Source: Actinomadura litoris
GTDB lineage: Bacteria; Actinomycetota; Actinomycetes; Streptosporangiales; Streptosporangiaceae
DNA: 64,000 nucleotides
NCBI RefSeq assembly: GCF_009733595.1
Contig: NZ_WOFH01000012.1
Location: 1 to 64,000, forward strand
Reading direction: 5' to 3'
Part shown: positions 17,241 to 25,739 of the stretch, piece by piece
Layout of the letters: each line of letters opens with the position of its first letter
Position numbering within the stretch: the stretch's first letter is position 1
Notes under the pieces: model-generated
What the model saw: the letters and a program-made list of their open reading frames with translations, nothing else
Told to the model about the DNA's origin: nothing
Databases searched by the model: none
Translations under genes and position numbers: made by a program

Positions 17241-17807
17241 ATGAGGCTTTTCGTGGCGCTCGTACCGCCACCGGACGTCCTCGACGAGCTTGAGGAGGCG
17301 GTCCGTCCCCACCTGGGCGACATCCCCGAGCTGAGGTGGATCCGCCGCGAGCTGGTCCACGTGACGCTGGCGTTCCTCGGCGACGTCGACGACCGCACAT
17401 TGGACCGCCTGCTGCCCAGACTGGAACGTGCCGTAGGGCGCCACGAGCGGCTGTCGCTGTCGCTCGCGGGCGCGGGCGCGTTCCCGGGGAGCGGCACGCA
17501 CGCCCGCGTCCTGTGGACGGGCCTCTACGGCGACCGGCGCGCCCTCGCCCGGCTCGCCGCCTCCACCGCCGCCGCCGGACGCCGCGCCGGGACGCCGCCC
17601 GACAAGCACCGCTCGTTCCGCCCGCACGTCACGCTGGCCCGCTCGCGCCGGCCCGTGGACGTGCGGCCGCTCATGGAGTCGCTGTCGGCCTTCGCGTCCG
17701 GGGCGTGGACGGCCGACGCCGTCCACCTCGTCCGCAGCCACCTGCCCGGCAAGCAGTACAGCCAGGTGACCTACGAGACCCTCAAGACCTGGTCGCTGCG
17801 GACCTAG
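17241..17807 (+). CDS. thpR: RNA 2',3'-cyclic phosphodiesterase (2H family, ThpR)
   Basis: A 188-residue 2H-phosphoesterase that hydrolyses 2',3'-cyclic phosphate RNA ends to 2'-phosphates and can act reversibly as a 2'-5' RNA ligase. Two HxT motifs are present: HVTL at about residue 41 and HVTL at about residue 129, in the standard spacing. It begins MRLFVALVPP, as is typical. The length is normal for ThpR. It overlaps the stop of the convergent membrane-protein gene by 4 bp. Confidence 0.92.
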   Translation: MRLFVALVPPPDVLDELEEAVRPHLGDIPELRWIRRELVHVTLAFLGDVDDRTLDRLLPRLERAVGRHERLSLSLAGAGAFPGSGTHARVLWTGLYGDRRALARLAASTAAAGRRAGTPPDKHRSFRPHVTLARSRRPVDVRPLMESLSAFASGAWTADAVHLVRSHLPGKQYSQVTYETLKTWSLRT

Positions 17808-19933
17808 AGCTCGGGAGGCGGCGGCGCGGGGCGGTCCTCGTCCGGCGGGCCCCAGGGGACGCCGTAGCGCTCGCAGGCGCGGCGCAGCTCGTCCAGGTCG
17901 GGCGGGAACGTCACCTGCCGCAGCACCCGCCCGGAGGGGTTCCACACCACCAGCCGGGGCATCCGCTCGGCCGCCTCGTCGATGCCGACGCCGCCGATGC
18001 GGTCGCGGCCGAGGTCCCACTCCACCCGGCCGCGCCGGGTGACGACGGCCAGCCCGGCCGACGACACCCGCAGCTGCGACCGGTTCCGGTCGTAGAGCCA
18101 GTAGCCCGCGAGGCCGACCAGCAGCCCCACCGGCACCGACCAGCTCGCGGTCGCGCTGAACCCGCCCAGCTCGGGACCGAGCCAGGCGGCGCCGATCAGC
18201 GCGACCGCCTCGCACAGCAGGACGCTCATCCCGTAGGTCCCGGCGCGGGACTTGCGGGTCGCGTCCAGTAGCGTGCCCGGCGCGGTCACCGGTCCGGGCG
18301 GCGCGGGGATCGCGATCGCGAACTCGTCGGTCGTCCGCGCGTCGGCGGGCAGCCCGCCGCCCTCGCCCCCGGACGGCAGCGCCGCCGTCGCCCCGGCGAC
18401 CTCGCTCTCCGGCGCCGGGACGGCGAACGGCGACACCGCCGAGTGGAACGCGGCGCTCAGGTAGGCGTCGTACTCGGCGTCGTTGACCGGCAGGCCCGCC
18501 CGCCGCGCCGACTCCCGCAGGTCGGTCCGCGAGATCCGCAGCGCCGACAGCGGCGCCGCGAAGAACTCGTCGCCGTCGGAGTCGTAGAGCCGCACCCAGG
18601 CGTGCCCGCCGATCGTCAGCAGCTCGATGCCGCCGATGCGGTCCTCGGGCATCCGCAGGACGACGTCGCCCGCCGCGTCCGCCCAGCCGAGCCCGCCGCC
18701 CTCGACGACGAGCCGCCCGCCGGGCACCTGCGCGAAGATCTCCGGCAGCCCGTCGAGCCCGTACTCGGGACGGCGCGGAGGCCGCGCCCCCGGCGTGACC
18801 ACCCGGTAGCCGTGGTCGTCGAGGGCGTGCGCGAGCTGAAAGCCGTCCAGGCCGTGGGCCGGCAGCCGCGCGAGCAGTTCGAGGCGGTGCCCGAACACCA
18901 GCGCGGCGAGGTCGGCGCGGCGCGGCTCGCCGGTCAGCGGGTCGAGCCGCAGCCCGGGGCCGACCACGACGGCCGCGACGGCGGCCGACGGCAGCTCCAC
19001 GACCTCGCGGCGGCCCGGACGGCCCCGCACGACCAGCCGGTCGACGGTGATCCTCCAGCGGACCGGCGCGGCCCGCAGCAGCCGCCGCCGGGCGCCCAGG
19101 ACCCCCGCGATCGCGGCCAGCGCCCAGCACGCCGCCGCGAGCCGCGCCCCGAACCCGGCCGCGCCCTCCACCGCGATCCGCGCGACCATGAACGCGCCCA
19201 GCAGCCCCGCCAGCGATCCGAGCACGGCGATCCGGCGCCTGCTCGGCGGCGCGGCCGCGGCGTCGAGCCGCAGCCCGGTCGCCCCTGGCGCGTCGGTGCC
19301 GGGGACCGCCGGACGCGGCGGCTCGTGCGCGGCGGCCAGCAGCGCGGCCTCCTGGTCCAGCAGGCGCTTCTCGGCGGCGTGGTCGCGCGGCAGCGGCCCG
19401 CCGGGCGGGATGTCGCCCGCGAGGCCGCCCGCGCGCAGCGCCTCGTCCAGCGCCGGGTCGAGCAGGTCGGACGCCTCCCCGTCCAGGACGTGCATCGGGA
19501 TGCCGATCCGCCGGGCGGTCACGAACACCGTGAGCGGCTCCAGCCCCATCGTGGTCAGCCCGCCGACCGCCGTGCGCCCGAACCGGTGGAACACGGTCAG
19601 CACGCCGTCGCCGGTGGTGATCGCCAGCCCGTCGATCCGGGACCGCTCGTAGCCGATCATGCTCAGCCCGCCGGGGCCGATCCGCTCCAGCCCGTCCGCC
19701 GACAGCCGCCAGTACGGGCGGGGGCGGCGCCGCCGCGCCTCGGGCGCCGCGCCCAGCAGCCACGGGATCGCCGCGACGGCGCCGATCAGCGCCGCCCACA
19801 GCCACACCGGGCGGATCGGCAGCAGCGCGAGCGCCACCGCCAGCAGGGCGAACGGTCCGGCCGCGACGGGACGCCACCGCCCGCCGGGACCCGCGAGGCC
19901 CACCAGCTCATGCTCCACAGTCCGCATCCTCAC
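17804..19933 (-). CDS. Multi-repeat membrane protein, PH-like soluble modules (unknown)
   Basis: A 709-residue protein with no family I can name. Hydrophobic pairs lie at about 24-62, 235-285 and 575-625. Each is followed by a beta-rich module of about 80-90 residues with a recurring pattern, for example WRLSADGLERIGPGGLSMIGYERSRIDGL, WRITVDRLVVRGRPGRREVVEL and LRVSSAGLAVVTRRGRVEWDL; a fourth module without a helix pair is at about 395-485 (RMPEDRIGGIELL). The modules resemble bacterial PH-like domains. Pro/Ala-rich linkers join them. The architecture suggests successive internal duplication. Function, localisation of modules (probably cytosolic) and partners are unknown. Confidence 0.7.
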   Translation of the reverse strand: MRMRTVEHELVGLAGPGGRWRPVAAGPFALLAVALALLPIRPVWLWAALIGAVAAIPWLLGAAPEARRRRPRPYWRLSADGLERIGPGGLSMIGYERSRIDGLAITTGDGVLTVFHRFGRTAVGGLTTMGLEPLTVFVTARRIGIPMHVLDGEASDLLDPALDEALRAGGLAGDIPPGGPLPRDHAAEKRLLDQEAALLAAAHEPPRPAVPGTDAPGATGLRLDAAAAPPSRRRIAVLGSLAGLLGAFMVARIAVEGAAGFGARLAAACWALAAIAGVLGARRRLLRAAPVRWRITVDRLVVRGRPGRREVVELPSAAVAAVVVGPGLRLDPLTGEPRRADLAALVFGHRLELLARLPAHGLDGFQLAHALDDHGYRVVTPGARPPRRPEYGLDGLPEIFAQVPGGRLVVEGGGLGWADAAGDVVLRMPEDRIGGIELLTIGGHAWVRLYDSDGDEFFAAPLSALRISRTDLRESARRAGLPVNDAEYDAYLSAAFHSAVSPFAVPAPESEVAGATAALPSGGEGGGLPADARTTDEFAIAIPAPPGPVTAPGTLLDATRKSRAGTYGMSVLLCEAVALIGAAWLGPELGGFSATASWSVPVGLLVGLAGYWLYDRNRSQLRVSSAGLAVVTRRGRVEWDLGRDRIGGVGIDEAAERMPRLVVWNPSGRVLRQVTFPPDLDELRRACERYGVPWGPPDEDRPAPPPPEL

Positions 19934-19989
19934 ATGTGTCCCGGCGGGACCGTCCCCTCCTCCGGTGATCCGTCGTCCCCGTCATCGGC

Positions 19990-21057
19990 TCATCGGCCTT
20001 CGCGGTGCTTGCGCAACAGGCCGTAGCAGACGGCCCCGGCGATGGCGAGCGCGAGGAACAGCCCGACCCGGACGTCGCGGGGGTCCTTGTGGCCCTCGTC
20101 GGCGTTGGAGTCCCCGGACCTGCCGTTGTTGCCGGGCTTGCCGCCCGGAGACGCCTGCGGATTCGCCTTGTCCGGCACCGCCACCTGGAACACCGGCTGG
20201 TTCCGCCCCTCGGACCCGGCGAGGAAGGACCGCCCGTCGGGCGTGTAGGTGATCGACTCGCCCTGCCCCTGGAACGGGATCGACACCGACCCGAGCGACT
20301 TCCCGGGCCTGCCGCCGGCGTCGACGGAGTACATCCGCGCGCCGAAGTAGGTGCGGATGACGCAGGTCCGGCCGTCGGGGGAGAACGCGCCGTCGGTCGC
20401 CATCGCGGGCGCGCCCCCGACCTTGCGCATGATGTTGTCGCCGCCGGTCCGCAACCGGGCCGGGCCCTCGTAGAGCTTGCCGGAGAACAGCTTGCTCGCG
20501 ATGTAGACCCGGTTCGTCCTCGGGTTGATCATCATGGTCTCGGCGTTGCGGGGGCCGTCGGCGTACTTGATCCGGAACCGCGTCGCCCGGATGCTCTGCG
20601 TGCGCATCCGCTCGGGCTCGGGGATCCGGTAGAGCGTCACGTACGGCCACGCTCCGCCGAGGTTGTCGCCGATGTCGGCCACGTAGATCGCGGGACGGCC
20701 CCGGTCGTCCTTGCCGAGGGCCATGGCCTCCCAGTCGCGCGCCCCCGCCCCGGCCAGCGTCAGGACTGCGCGGACCCGCCCGTCCGGGCCGAGCGCGTAG
20801 ACCCTCGGGACGCCGCCGGAGTCGTTGTGGGTGTAGACGATGCCCGGATGCCGGGCGCTGGCCGCCAGCCCGCTGGACTCGGTGATCCGCGGGTCGGCGA
20901 TCGTGAAGGCGACCTTGGGCCGTGCCGCGGCCGAGGTTGCCGTCGAGGCCGCCGAGGCCGTTTGGGGGAGGGCCGCGGCGCCGCACAGAAGGGCGGTCGC
21001 GGCGGCGGCTCGGGCCGTGCGGACGGCCCCCGCCCGCCGGGTCGGACGCACTGCCAT
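19990..21057 (-). CDS. Secreted, membrane-anchored beta-propeller-like protein
   Basis: A 355-residue exported protein. The first 37 residues are a signal peptide with an Arg-rich start (RPTRRAGAVRTAR), a hydrophobic stretch and a QTASA-AS cleavage site. The body has repeated blade-like motifs (TDGAFSPDGRTCVIRTYFG, ESITYTPDGRSFLAGS, ARDWEAMALGKDD), consistent with a beta-propeller. A linker GGKPGNNGRSGDSN precedes a C-terminal membrane helix (VGLFLALAIAGAVCYGLL) and RKHREGR. The ATG at 21057 follows GGAAGGG; an upstream ATG at 21096 would add an unlikely 13 residues. Function is unknown; a cell-surface sensing or binding role is inferred. Confidence 0.75.
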   Translation of the reverse strand: MAVRPTRRAGAVRTARAAAATALLCGAAALPQTASAASTATSAAARPKVAFTIADPRITESSGLAASARHPGIVYTHNDSGGVPRVYALGPDGRVRAVLTLAGAGARDWEAMALGKDDRGRPAIYVADIGDNLGGAWPYVTLYRIPEPERMRTQSIRATRFRIKYADGPRNAETMMINPRTNRVYIASKLFSGKLYEGPARLRTGGDNIMRKVGGAPAMATDGAFSPDGRTCVIRTYFGARMYSVDAGGRPGKSLGSVSIPFQGQGESITYTPDGRSFLAGSEGRNQPVFQVAVPDKANPQASPGGKPGNNGRSGDSNADEGHKDPRDVRVGLFLALAIAGAVCYGLLRKHREGR

Positions 21058-21139
21058 GTCCCGCCCTTCCCCCGGTTCCGCGCCCACCTTGATCATATGT
21101 GCCCCGCGCCGCCGGGGGACGCCCGGAACGGCCCGGGGG

Positions 21140-21223
21140 TCACCTCAGCAACGCGCCGACGACCACGGCCAGGACGAGCGCGGTCAGCACGGTGGGAAGC
21201 AGCCATTGGGGCGCGCGGTTCAC
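21140..21223 (-). CDS. Micro-ORF encoding a 27-residue single-helix membrane peptide
   Basis: GTG at 21223 opens a 27-codon frame with product starting MNRAPQWLLPTVLTALVL; the remaining residues are hydrophobic and end in Leu-Leu-Arg. It is almost all one membrane helix. There is no clear Shine-Dalgarno, and an in-frame stop lies four codons upstream, so the start is fixed if the gene is real. It sits between serC and the surface protein on the same strand. Its GC-rich codons do not separate it from chance, so confidence is low. Confidence 0.4.
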   Translation of the reverse strand: MNRAPQWLLPTVLTALVLAVVVGALLR

Positions 21224-21284
21224 GGCATCGAGCTTATTCGGCCCGCCGCGCGCCCCGAACCGCGCGCCCCCTCGCGGGTGCGCG

Positions 21285-22421
21285 CTAGAGGCGCTCGACC
21301 ACGTAGTCGACGCAGGCCGTGAGCGCCTCGACGTCGGCCGGGTCGATCGCCGGGAACATGCCGATGCGCAGCTGGTTGCGGCCGAGCTTGCGGTAGGGCT
21401 CGGTGTCGACGATGCCGTTGGCGCGCAGCACCTTGGCGACGGCCGCCGCGTCCACCGCGTCGGCGAAGTCGATCGTGCCGACGACCCGCGAGCGCTGCGC
21501 CGGGTCGGCGACGAACGGCGAGGTGTAGGACGTCTTCTCGGCCCAGGTGTAGAGCCGCTGGGACGACTCGGCCGTGCGGGCCGTCGTCCAGTCGAGGCCG
21601 CCCTGCCCGTTCATCCACTCGATCTGGTCGGCGAGCAGCAGCAGCGTCGCCACGGCCGGGGTGTTGTAGGTCTGGTCCTTGGCGGAGTTGTCCACGACCG
21701 TCTTCAGGTTGAGGAACTCCGGGACGTACCGGTCGGACGAGGCGATCTCGTCGATCCGCTCCAGCGCGGCGGGCGAGGCGAGCGCCACCCACAGCCCGCC
21801 GTCGGCGGCGAAGCTCTTCTGCGGCGCGAAGTAGTAGACGTCGGTCTCGGTGACGTCCACCGGCAGGCCGCCCGCCCCGGACGTCGCGTCGACCAGCACC
21901 AGCCCGTCGCGGGCGGTGGTGCCCGCCGGCCGCCTGATCGGCATCGCGACGCCGGTCGAGGTCTCGTTGTGGGTGAGGGCGTAGACGTCCACGTCCTCCT
22001 CGGCGGACGCCTCCGGGTGCGTGCCGGGCTCGCTGGAGATGACGGTCGGCGACCCGAGCCACGGCGCGCCCGTGGTGACCTTCGCGAACTTGCTGGAGAA
22101 CTCACCGAAGGTGAGGTGCTGCGACCGCTGCCGGACGAGCCCGAACGCGGCCGCGTCCCAGAACGCGGTGGTGCCGCCGTTGCTGAGCAGGACCTCGTAC
22201 CCCTCGGGGAGGGAGAAGAGCTGGGCCAGGCCCTCGCGGACGCGGCCGACCACGGACTTCACCGGCTTCTGCCGGTGCGAGGTGCCCATGTAGGTCGAGC
22301 CGGACGCGGCGAGCGCGGCGAGCTGCTCGGGCCGGACCTTGGACGGTCCGCAGCCGAAGCGCCCGTCGGCGGGCTTGGTGTCGGCGGGAATGACAATGGC
22401 TGGATTCGCGCTGTCGGTCAC
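21285..22421 (-). CDS. serC: Phosphoserine aminotransferase
   Basis: A 378-residue PLP enzyme converting 3-phosphohydroxypyruvate and glutamate to phosphoserine and 2-oxoglutarate in serine synthesis, of the actinobacterial SerC type (compare Rv0884c). RFGCGPSKVRPEQL is the N-terminal substrate segment; HNETSTG at 151-157 and the PLP lysine K202 in FAPQKSFAADGG are present. GTG 22421 is chosen as start because conservation begins directly after it; a -10-like TAGCCT lies 7 bp before it, suggesting a leaderless transcript. The upstream in-frame extension is not SerC-like. Confidence 0.95.
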   Translation of the reverse strand: MTDSANPAIVIPADTKPADGRFGCGPSKVRPEQLAALAASGSTYMGTSHRQKPVKSVVGRVREGLAQLFSLPEGYEVLLSNGGTTAFWDAAAFGLVRQRSQHLTFGEFSSKFAKVTTGAPWLGSPTVISSEPGTHPEASAEEDVDVYALTHNETSTGVAMPIRRPAGTTARDGLVLVDATSGAGGLPVDVTETDVYYFAPQKSFAADGGLWVALASPAALERIDEIASSDRYVPEFLNLKTVVDNSAKDQTYNTPAVATLLLLADQIEWMNGQGGLDWTTARTAESSQRLYTWAEKTSYTSPFVADPAQRSRVVGTIDFADAVDAAAVAKVLRANGIVDTEPYRKLGRNQLRIGMFPAIDPADVEALTACVDYVVERL

Positions 22422-22687
22422 TCGCAGCAGGCTACTTGACCTGCCCTGAAGATCGCGGGCCGGGTCACATGCCGAGACGCCCCGGCAGAGGGCCCGAAAC
22501 GCGCGTCGTCCACGGTGCCGGTGATGGCGGAGTGGCCGATTTTCCGCGTCCGGAGCGGCGATCTCGGAAAGTTTCGATCCATTTCTCGCTGTGACGCATC
22601 CAACACCCAAGAGGGTCAGGAAGGTGCGACCCCGAAGTGACAGAGGAGAGCCCCGGGGGGACGGCGAGCGAAGGCGAGGCGTGACGC

Positions 22688-25576
22688 ATGGCGGGCGACA
22701 GGATCCTGGGCGAGGATCGACTGCGCGGAGTGCTCGACCTGTTCGAACGGCTCAGGGAGCGGCCGCCCCGGCGGCACGGCGACCGGCTGAGACCCCTGCT
22801 CCTGCTCCTCGGGCCCAAGGCCGGCACCTCGCCCGTGGCGAAGATGTTCGGGACGCGGTGCAAGAACGAGAAGGCCCCCTACTCGCACATCGCCGAGGAG
22901 CATCCGCCCGCCGACGTGCCCGGCGTCCTGCGCCAGGCGAAGCGGGAGCTGTCGCAGCCGGGCGGCCACCGGCCGGGCGAGCCGGCGCTGCGGTTCCCGC
23001 TGCTGGACATGGCGCTGTGGCTGAACGACCTGCGCGACATCCGGCTCGCCGGGGACGAGCACCGGCCGCCGAGCGGCGCCACCGCCGCCGAACGCGAGAA
23101 CCACCAGCTCGTCCGCAAGGTCACGCACCCGCCGATCGTCGACGACGAGAACGCGCGCCGCCGCGAGCTGAACCGGGTCATCCGCCGCCGGGGCAGGGAC
23201 CTGCTGGGCGACCTGGAGACGGGGCCGCGCGGACGGCCCGCCACCTTCCTCGGGTTCCTGGAGCAGATCGCGCCGATCGGCGTCGCGATCGTGGCGCTGG
23301 TCAGCGCCGGGACCGCCGCGACCCTCGACCTGGCCTACGCCGTCCTCGCGGCCGTCGTCGGGCTCGTGTTCGTGACCCTGCAGATCGTCGCGCGGACGCG
23401 CGGCTGGTACGGGGTGCGCCGGTTCGGGTGGTTCCTGCGCCAGCCCTACCTCGCCGACGATCCGCCCGGCTTCCTCGGCTTCGCGCTCGGCGTCTTCGAC
23501 CCGCGCCCGGTCGAGGACGCCGAGCACCGGGAGAAGCTCGACCTGCTGCTGATCGCCGCGTTCCTGGAGGACCTGCGCCGCAACTACCACCGGGACGTGC
23601 GGCGCGCCGCGTGGGCGCGGGTCCGCTACCCGGTGCTGATCTTCGAGCACCTCCCGCCGGGGCACGCCGGGGTGCGGTTCCTGGAACTGCTGGCACGGGT
23701 CCGCCGCGACGGCCGGGACCGGCGCGGCCGGCCCGCCGTCGACCCGCTGGTCGTCACCGCCGGGGCGGACCCGGCCGAGCCCGCCGACCCGTCCGACCCG
23801 TCCGGGGGCCGGCTCGTCGACCGGATCGCGGCGGCGTTCCGCCTCGACCTGGGCGGCGACGACCCCGCCGACGCCCCGGGCGCGCGGGAGCTGTGGGACC
23901 GCCACCGCGAGGAGGAGGCCCGTGTCAACGCGCTCGGCGCCCGCCGGGTGCTGCGCGTCGACGTCACCCGCGACTCGGGCGTGAACCTGCCCCCGGTGCG
24001 CCCGGCGCGGCGCCGCCCCCGGTTCGCCCATCCCGCGCTGCCGTGGATCGCGATGGTCGCGATCGCGGCGTCGTCGGTCACGGTCGTCAGTGTGGTCGCC
24101 GTCCGGTACTGCTCGGCGTTCCAGATCAGGCGCACCTCGTCCGGCGAGTGCATCGGGATCACCGACGGCGGGTTCAAGTTCGGCGAGGTCAGCGAGGGCG
24201 AGAACAACGACAACCGGCTCTCGCCCGTGCTCGCGCGGCTGGAGCGGCAGAACCGCGCGGTCGCGCGGTCGGGCAAGCCGCACGCGACGATCGTCTACCT
24301 CGGCCCGGTCACCGCCGACCCCGCGATCAAGAACCGGCAGCTCGACCTGCTCGCCGGGGCGCAGGGCGAACTGCTCGGCCTCACGATGGCGCAGGCCGAG
24401 TTCAACAACGCCAGCCCGTACCTGCGGCTGCGCGTGCTCGTCGCGAACGCGGGCGCGCGGTTCCAGCACGCCAGGCAGGTCGCCGAGCAGGTCCGCGACC
24501 TCGCGCTGAGGGACCGCTCGATCGTCGCCGTCGTCGGGTTCGAGCAGAGCAGGGTGGAGACGCAGGACGCGATCAAGGTGCTGTCGAAGGCGACGCTGCC
24601 CATGGTCGGCACCGCCAACAGCTACAACGAGACCGGCCGGCTCGACCGCGGCGCGGGCTTCTCCCCGTACTACTTCCGGCTGGCCCCGCCCAACACGCGG
24701 CTCGCCGAGCACGCCGCCTACTGGGCCCGCACCGGACGCGTCGGCGGCAGGCCCGCCAGGACCGTGGACGTCATCTCCAGCGCCGACCCCCACGACCTCT
24801 ACAGCAGGGACCTCGCCGAGTCCTTCACCCGCGCCTTCACCCGCGCGCCCGGCGGCGGGAAGGTCCTCGCCCGCCGGTACGAGAACCCCGGCGACCTCGA
24901 CCGGACCGTCCACGAGCTGTGCGAGCACCCGCCCGACCTGTTCTACTACGCGGGCCGCTCGGACGAGTTCCGCTCCTTCGCCAACGTCCTCCAGCACACC
25001 TGCCCGAGCGGGCAGGCCGTCCTCGCCGACGACGAGATCGCCAAGTACGTCGCCGACAACGCCCCCGAGCTCGGACGCGTCGCCACGTTCCGGCTCTACT
25101 ACATGCCGCTCGCGGCCCACGAGGCGTGGACGGACACCTGGGTCGGCGACCGCCGGAACGTGTTCTTCAACAGCTACCCCGGCGCCGTCGCGTCGATGTT
25201 CGGCGCGGCCCCCTCCCGCGACCGGACGCCGTCGGAGGTGCGGGCCGCCGTCAGCTACGACGCCGCCTCGATGATCGCCTACCTGGCGAACCAGGTCTTC
25301 ACCGAGCAGGCCGCCGCGCCCACGGCGGGCGGCGTCTTCGCGGCGCTGGACGACCCGGGGAAGGGCCCGCTGTGGCAGGGGGCGAGCGGCGTCCTCCAGT
25401 TCACCGGGCGCGCCCAGGGCCACCAGGTGACCGGCAAGCCCGTCCTGCTCGCGACCGTCCGCCCGGACGGGGCGGTCGAGGTCACGGAGGTGTGCGGGCG
25501 GCTCGTCGCCTCCGGCCAGAAGAGCGGCCACTGCCCGCCCGCCGCCACCGCGCCCCCGCCCGCGTCTCCGTCGTGA
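22688..25576 (+). CDS. Single-chain receptor: NTPase-like cytosolic part plus extracellular ligand-binding domain
   Basis: A 962-residue protein with three parts. The cytosolic part (1-190 and 240-445) contains a P-loop-like LLLLLGPKAGTSP at 38-50 (lacking the canonical GK[ST]) and a Walker-B-like PVLIFEHLPP at 315-324. Two membrane helices at 193-235 interrupt it, and a third (about 451-472) follows an Arg-rich segment. The rest (about 530-940) is outside the membrane and resembles branched-chain amino-acid/LivJ-type ABC substrate-binding proteins, e.g. HATIVYLGPVTAD, VVGFEQSRVETQDAIKVLSK and FFNSYPGAVASMF. No ABC permease or ATPase neighbours it, so it is not a transporter component; ligand sensing coupled to a STAND-like switch is an inference. 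Confidence 0.75.
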   Translation: MAGDRILGEDRLRGVLDLFERLRERPPRRHGDRLRPLLLLLGPKAGTSPVAKMFGTRCKNEKAPYSHIAEEHPPADVPGVLRQAKRELSQPGGHRPGEPALRFPLLDMALWLNDLRDIRLAGDEHRPPSGATAAERENHQLVRKVTHPPIVDDENARRRELNRVIRRRGRDLLGDLETGPRGRPATFLGFLEQIAPIGVAIVALVSAGTAATLDLAYAVLAAVVGLVFVTLQIVARTRGWYGVRRFGWFLRQPYLADDPPGFLGFALGVFDPRPVEDAEHREKLDLLLIAAFLEDLRRNYHRDVRRAAWARVRYPVLIFEHLPPGHAGVRFLELLARVRRDGRDRRGRPAVDPLVVTAGADPAEPADPSDPSGGRLVDRIAAAFRLDLGGDDPADAPGARELWDRHREEEARVNALGARRVLRVDVTRDSGVNLPPVRPARRRPRFAHPALPWIAMVAIAASSVTVVSVVAVRYCSAFQIRRTSSGECIGITDGGFKFGEVSEGENNDNRLSPVLARLERQNRAVARSGKPHATIVYLGPVTADPAIKNRQLDLLAGAQGELLGLTMAQAEFNNASPYLRLRVLVANAGARFQHARQVAEQVRDLALRDRSIVAVVGFEQSRVETQDAIKVLSKATLPMVGTANSYNETGRLDRGAGFSPYYFRLAPPNTRLAEHAAYWARTGRVGGRPARTVDVISSADPHDLYSRDLAESFTRAFTRAPGGGKVLARRYENPGDLDRTVHELCEHPPDLFYYAGRSDEFRSFANVLQHTCPSGQAVLADDEIAKYVADNAPELGRVATFRLYYMPLAAHEAWTDTWVGDRRNVFFNSYPGAVASMFGAAPSRDRTPSEVRAAVSYDAASMIAYLANQVFTEQAAAPTAGGVFAALDDPGKGPLWQGASGVLQFTGRAQGHQVTGKPVLLATVRPDGAVEVTEVCGRLVASGQKSGHCPPAATAPPPASPS

Positions 25577-25581
25577 CGCGG

Positions 25582-25617
25582 GGTGCCGCCGGACGGTCTG
25601 AACCGTCCGGCGGCACC
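25582..25617 (+). terminator. Perfect 16-bp hairpin after the receptor gene
   Basis: Arms 25582-25597 and 25602-25617 are exact complements with a CTGA loop. It starts 6 bp after the receptor stop codon. There is no strong T run, as is common for high-GC actinobacterial I-shaped terminators. Confidence 0.75.
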
Positions 25618-25739
25618 TCTCGGCGATCGTGTGCGAAGCCGGGTTAGAGCGGAGCGAGAACCTGATCGCGGAGCGAGCCGTCAGGCGGGTGCGGAGCGAT
25701 GCCGGCGTTCGTCGCGGCCTCCCGTTGGAGGAGGGCGTT

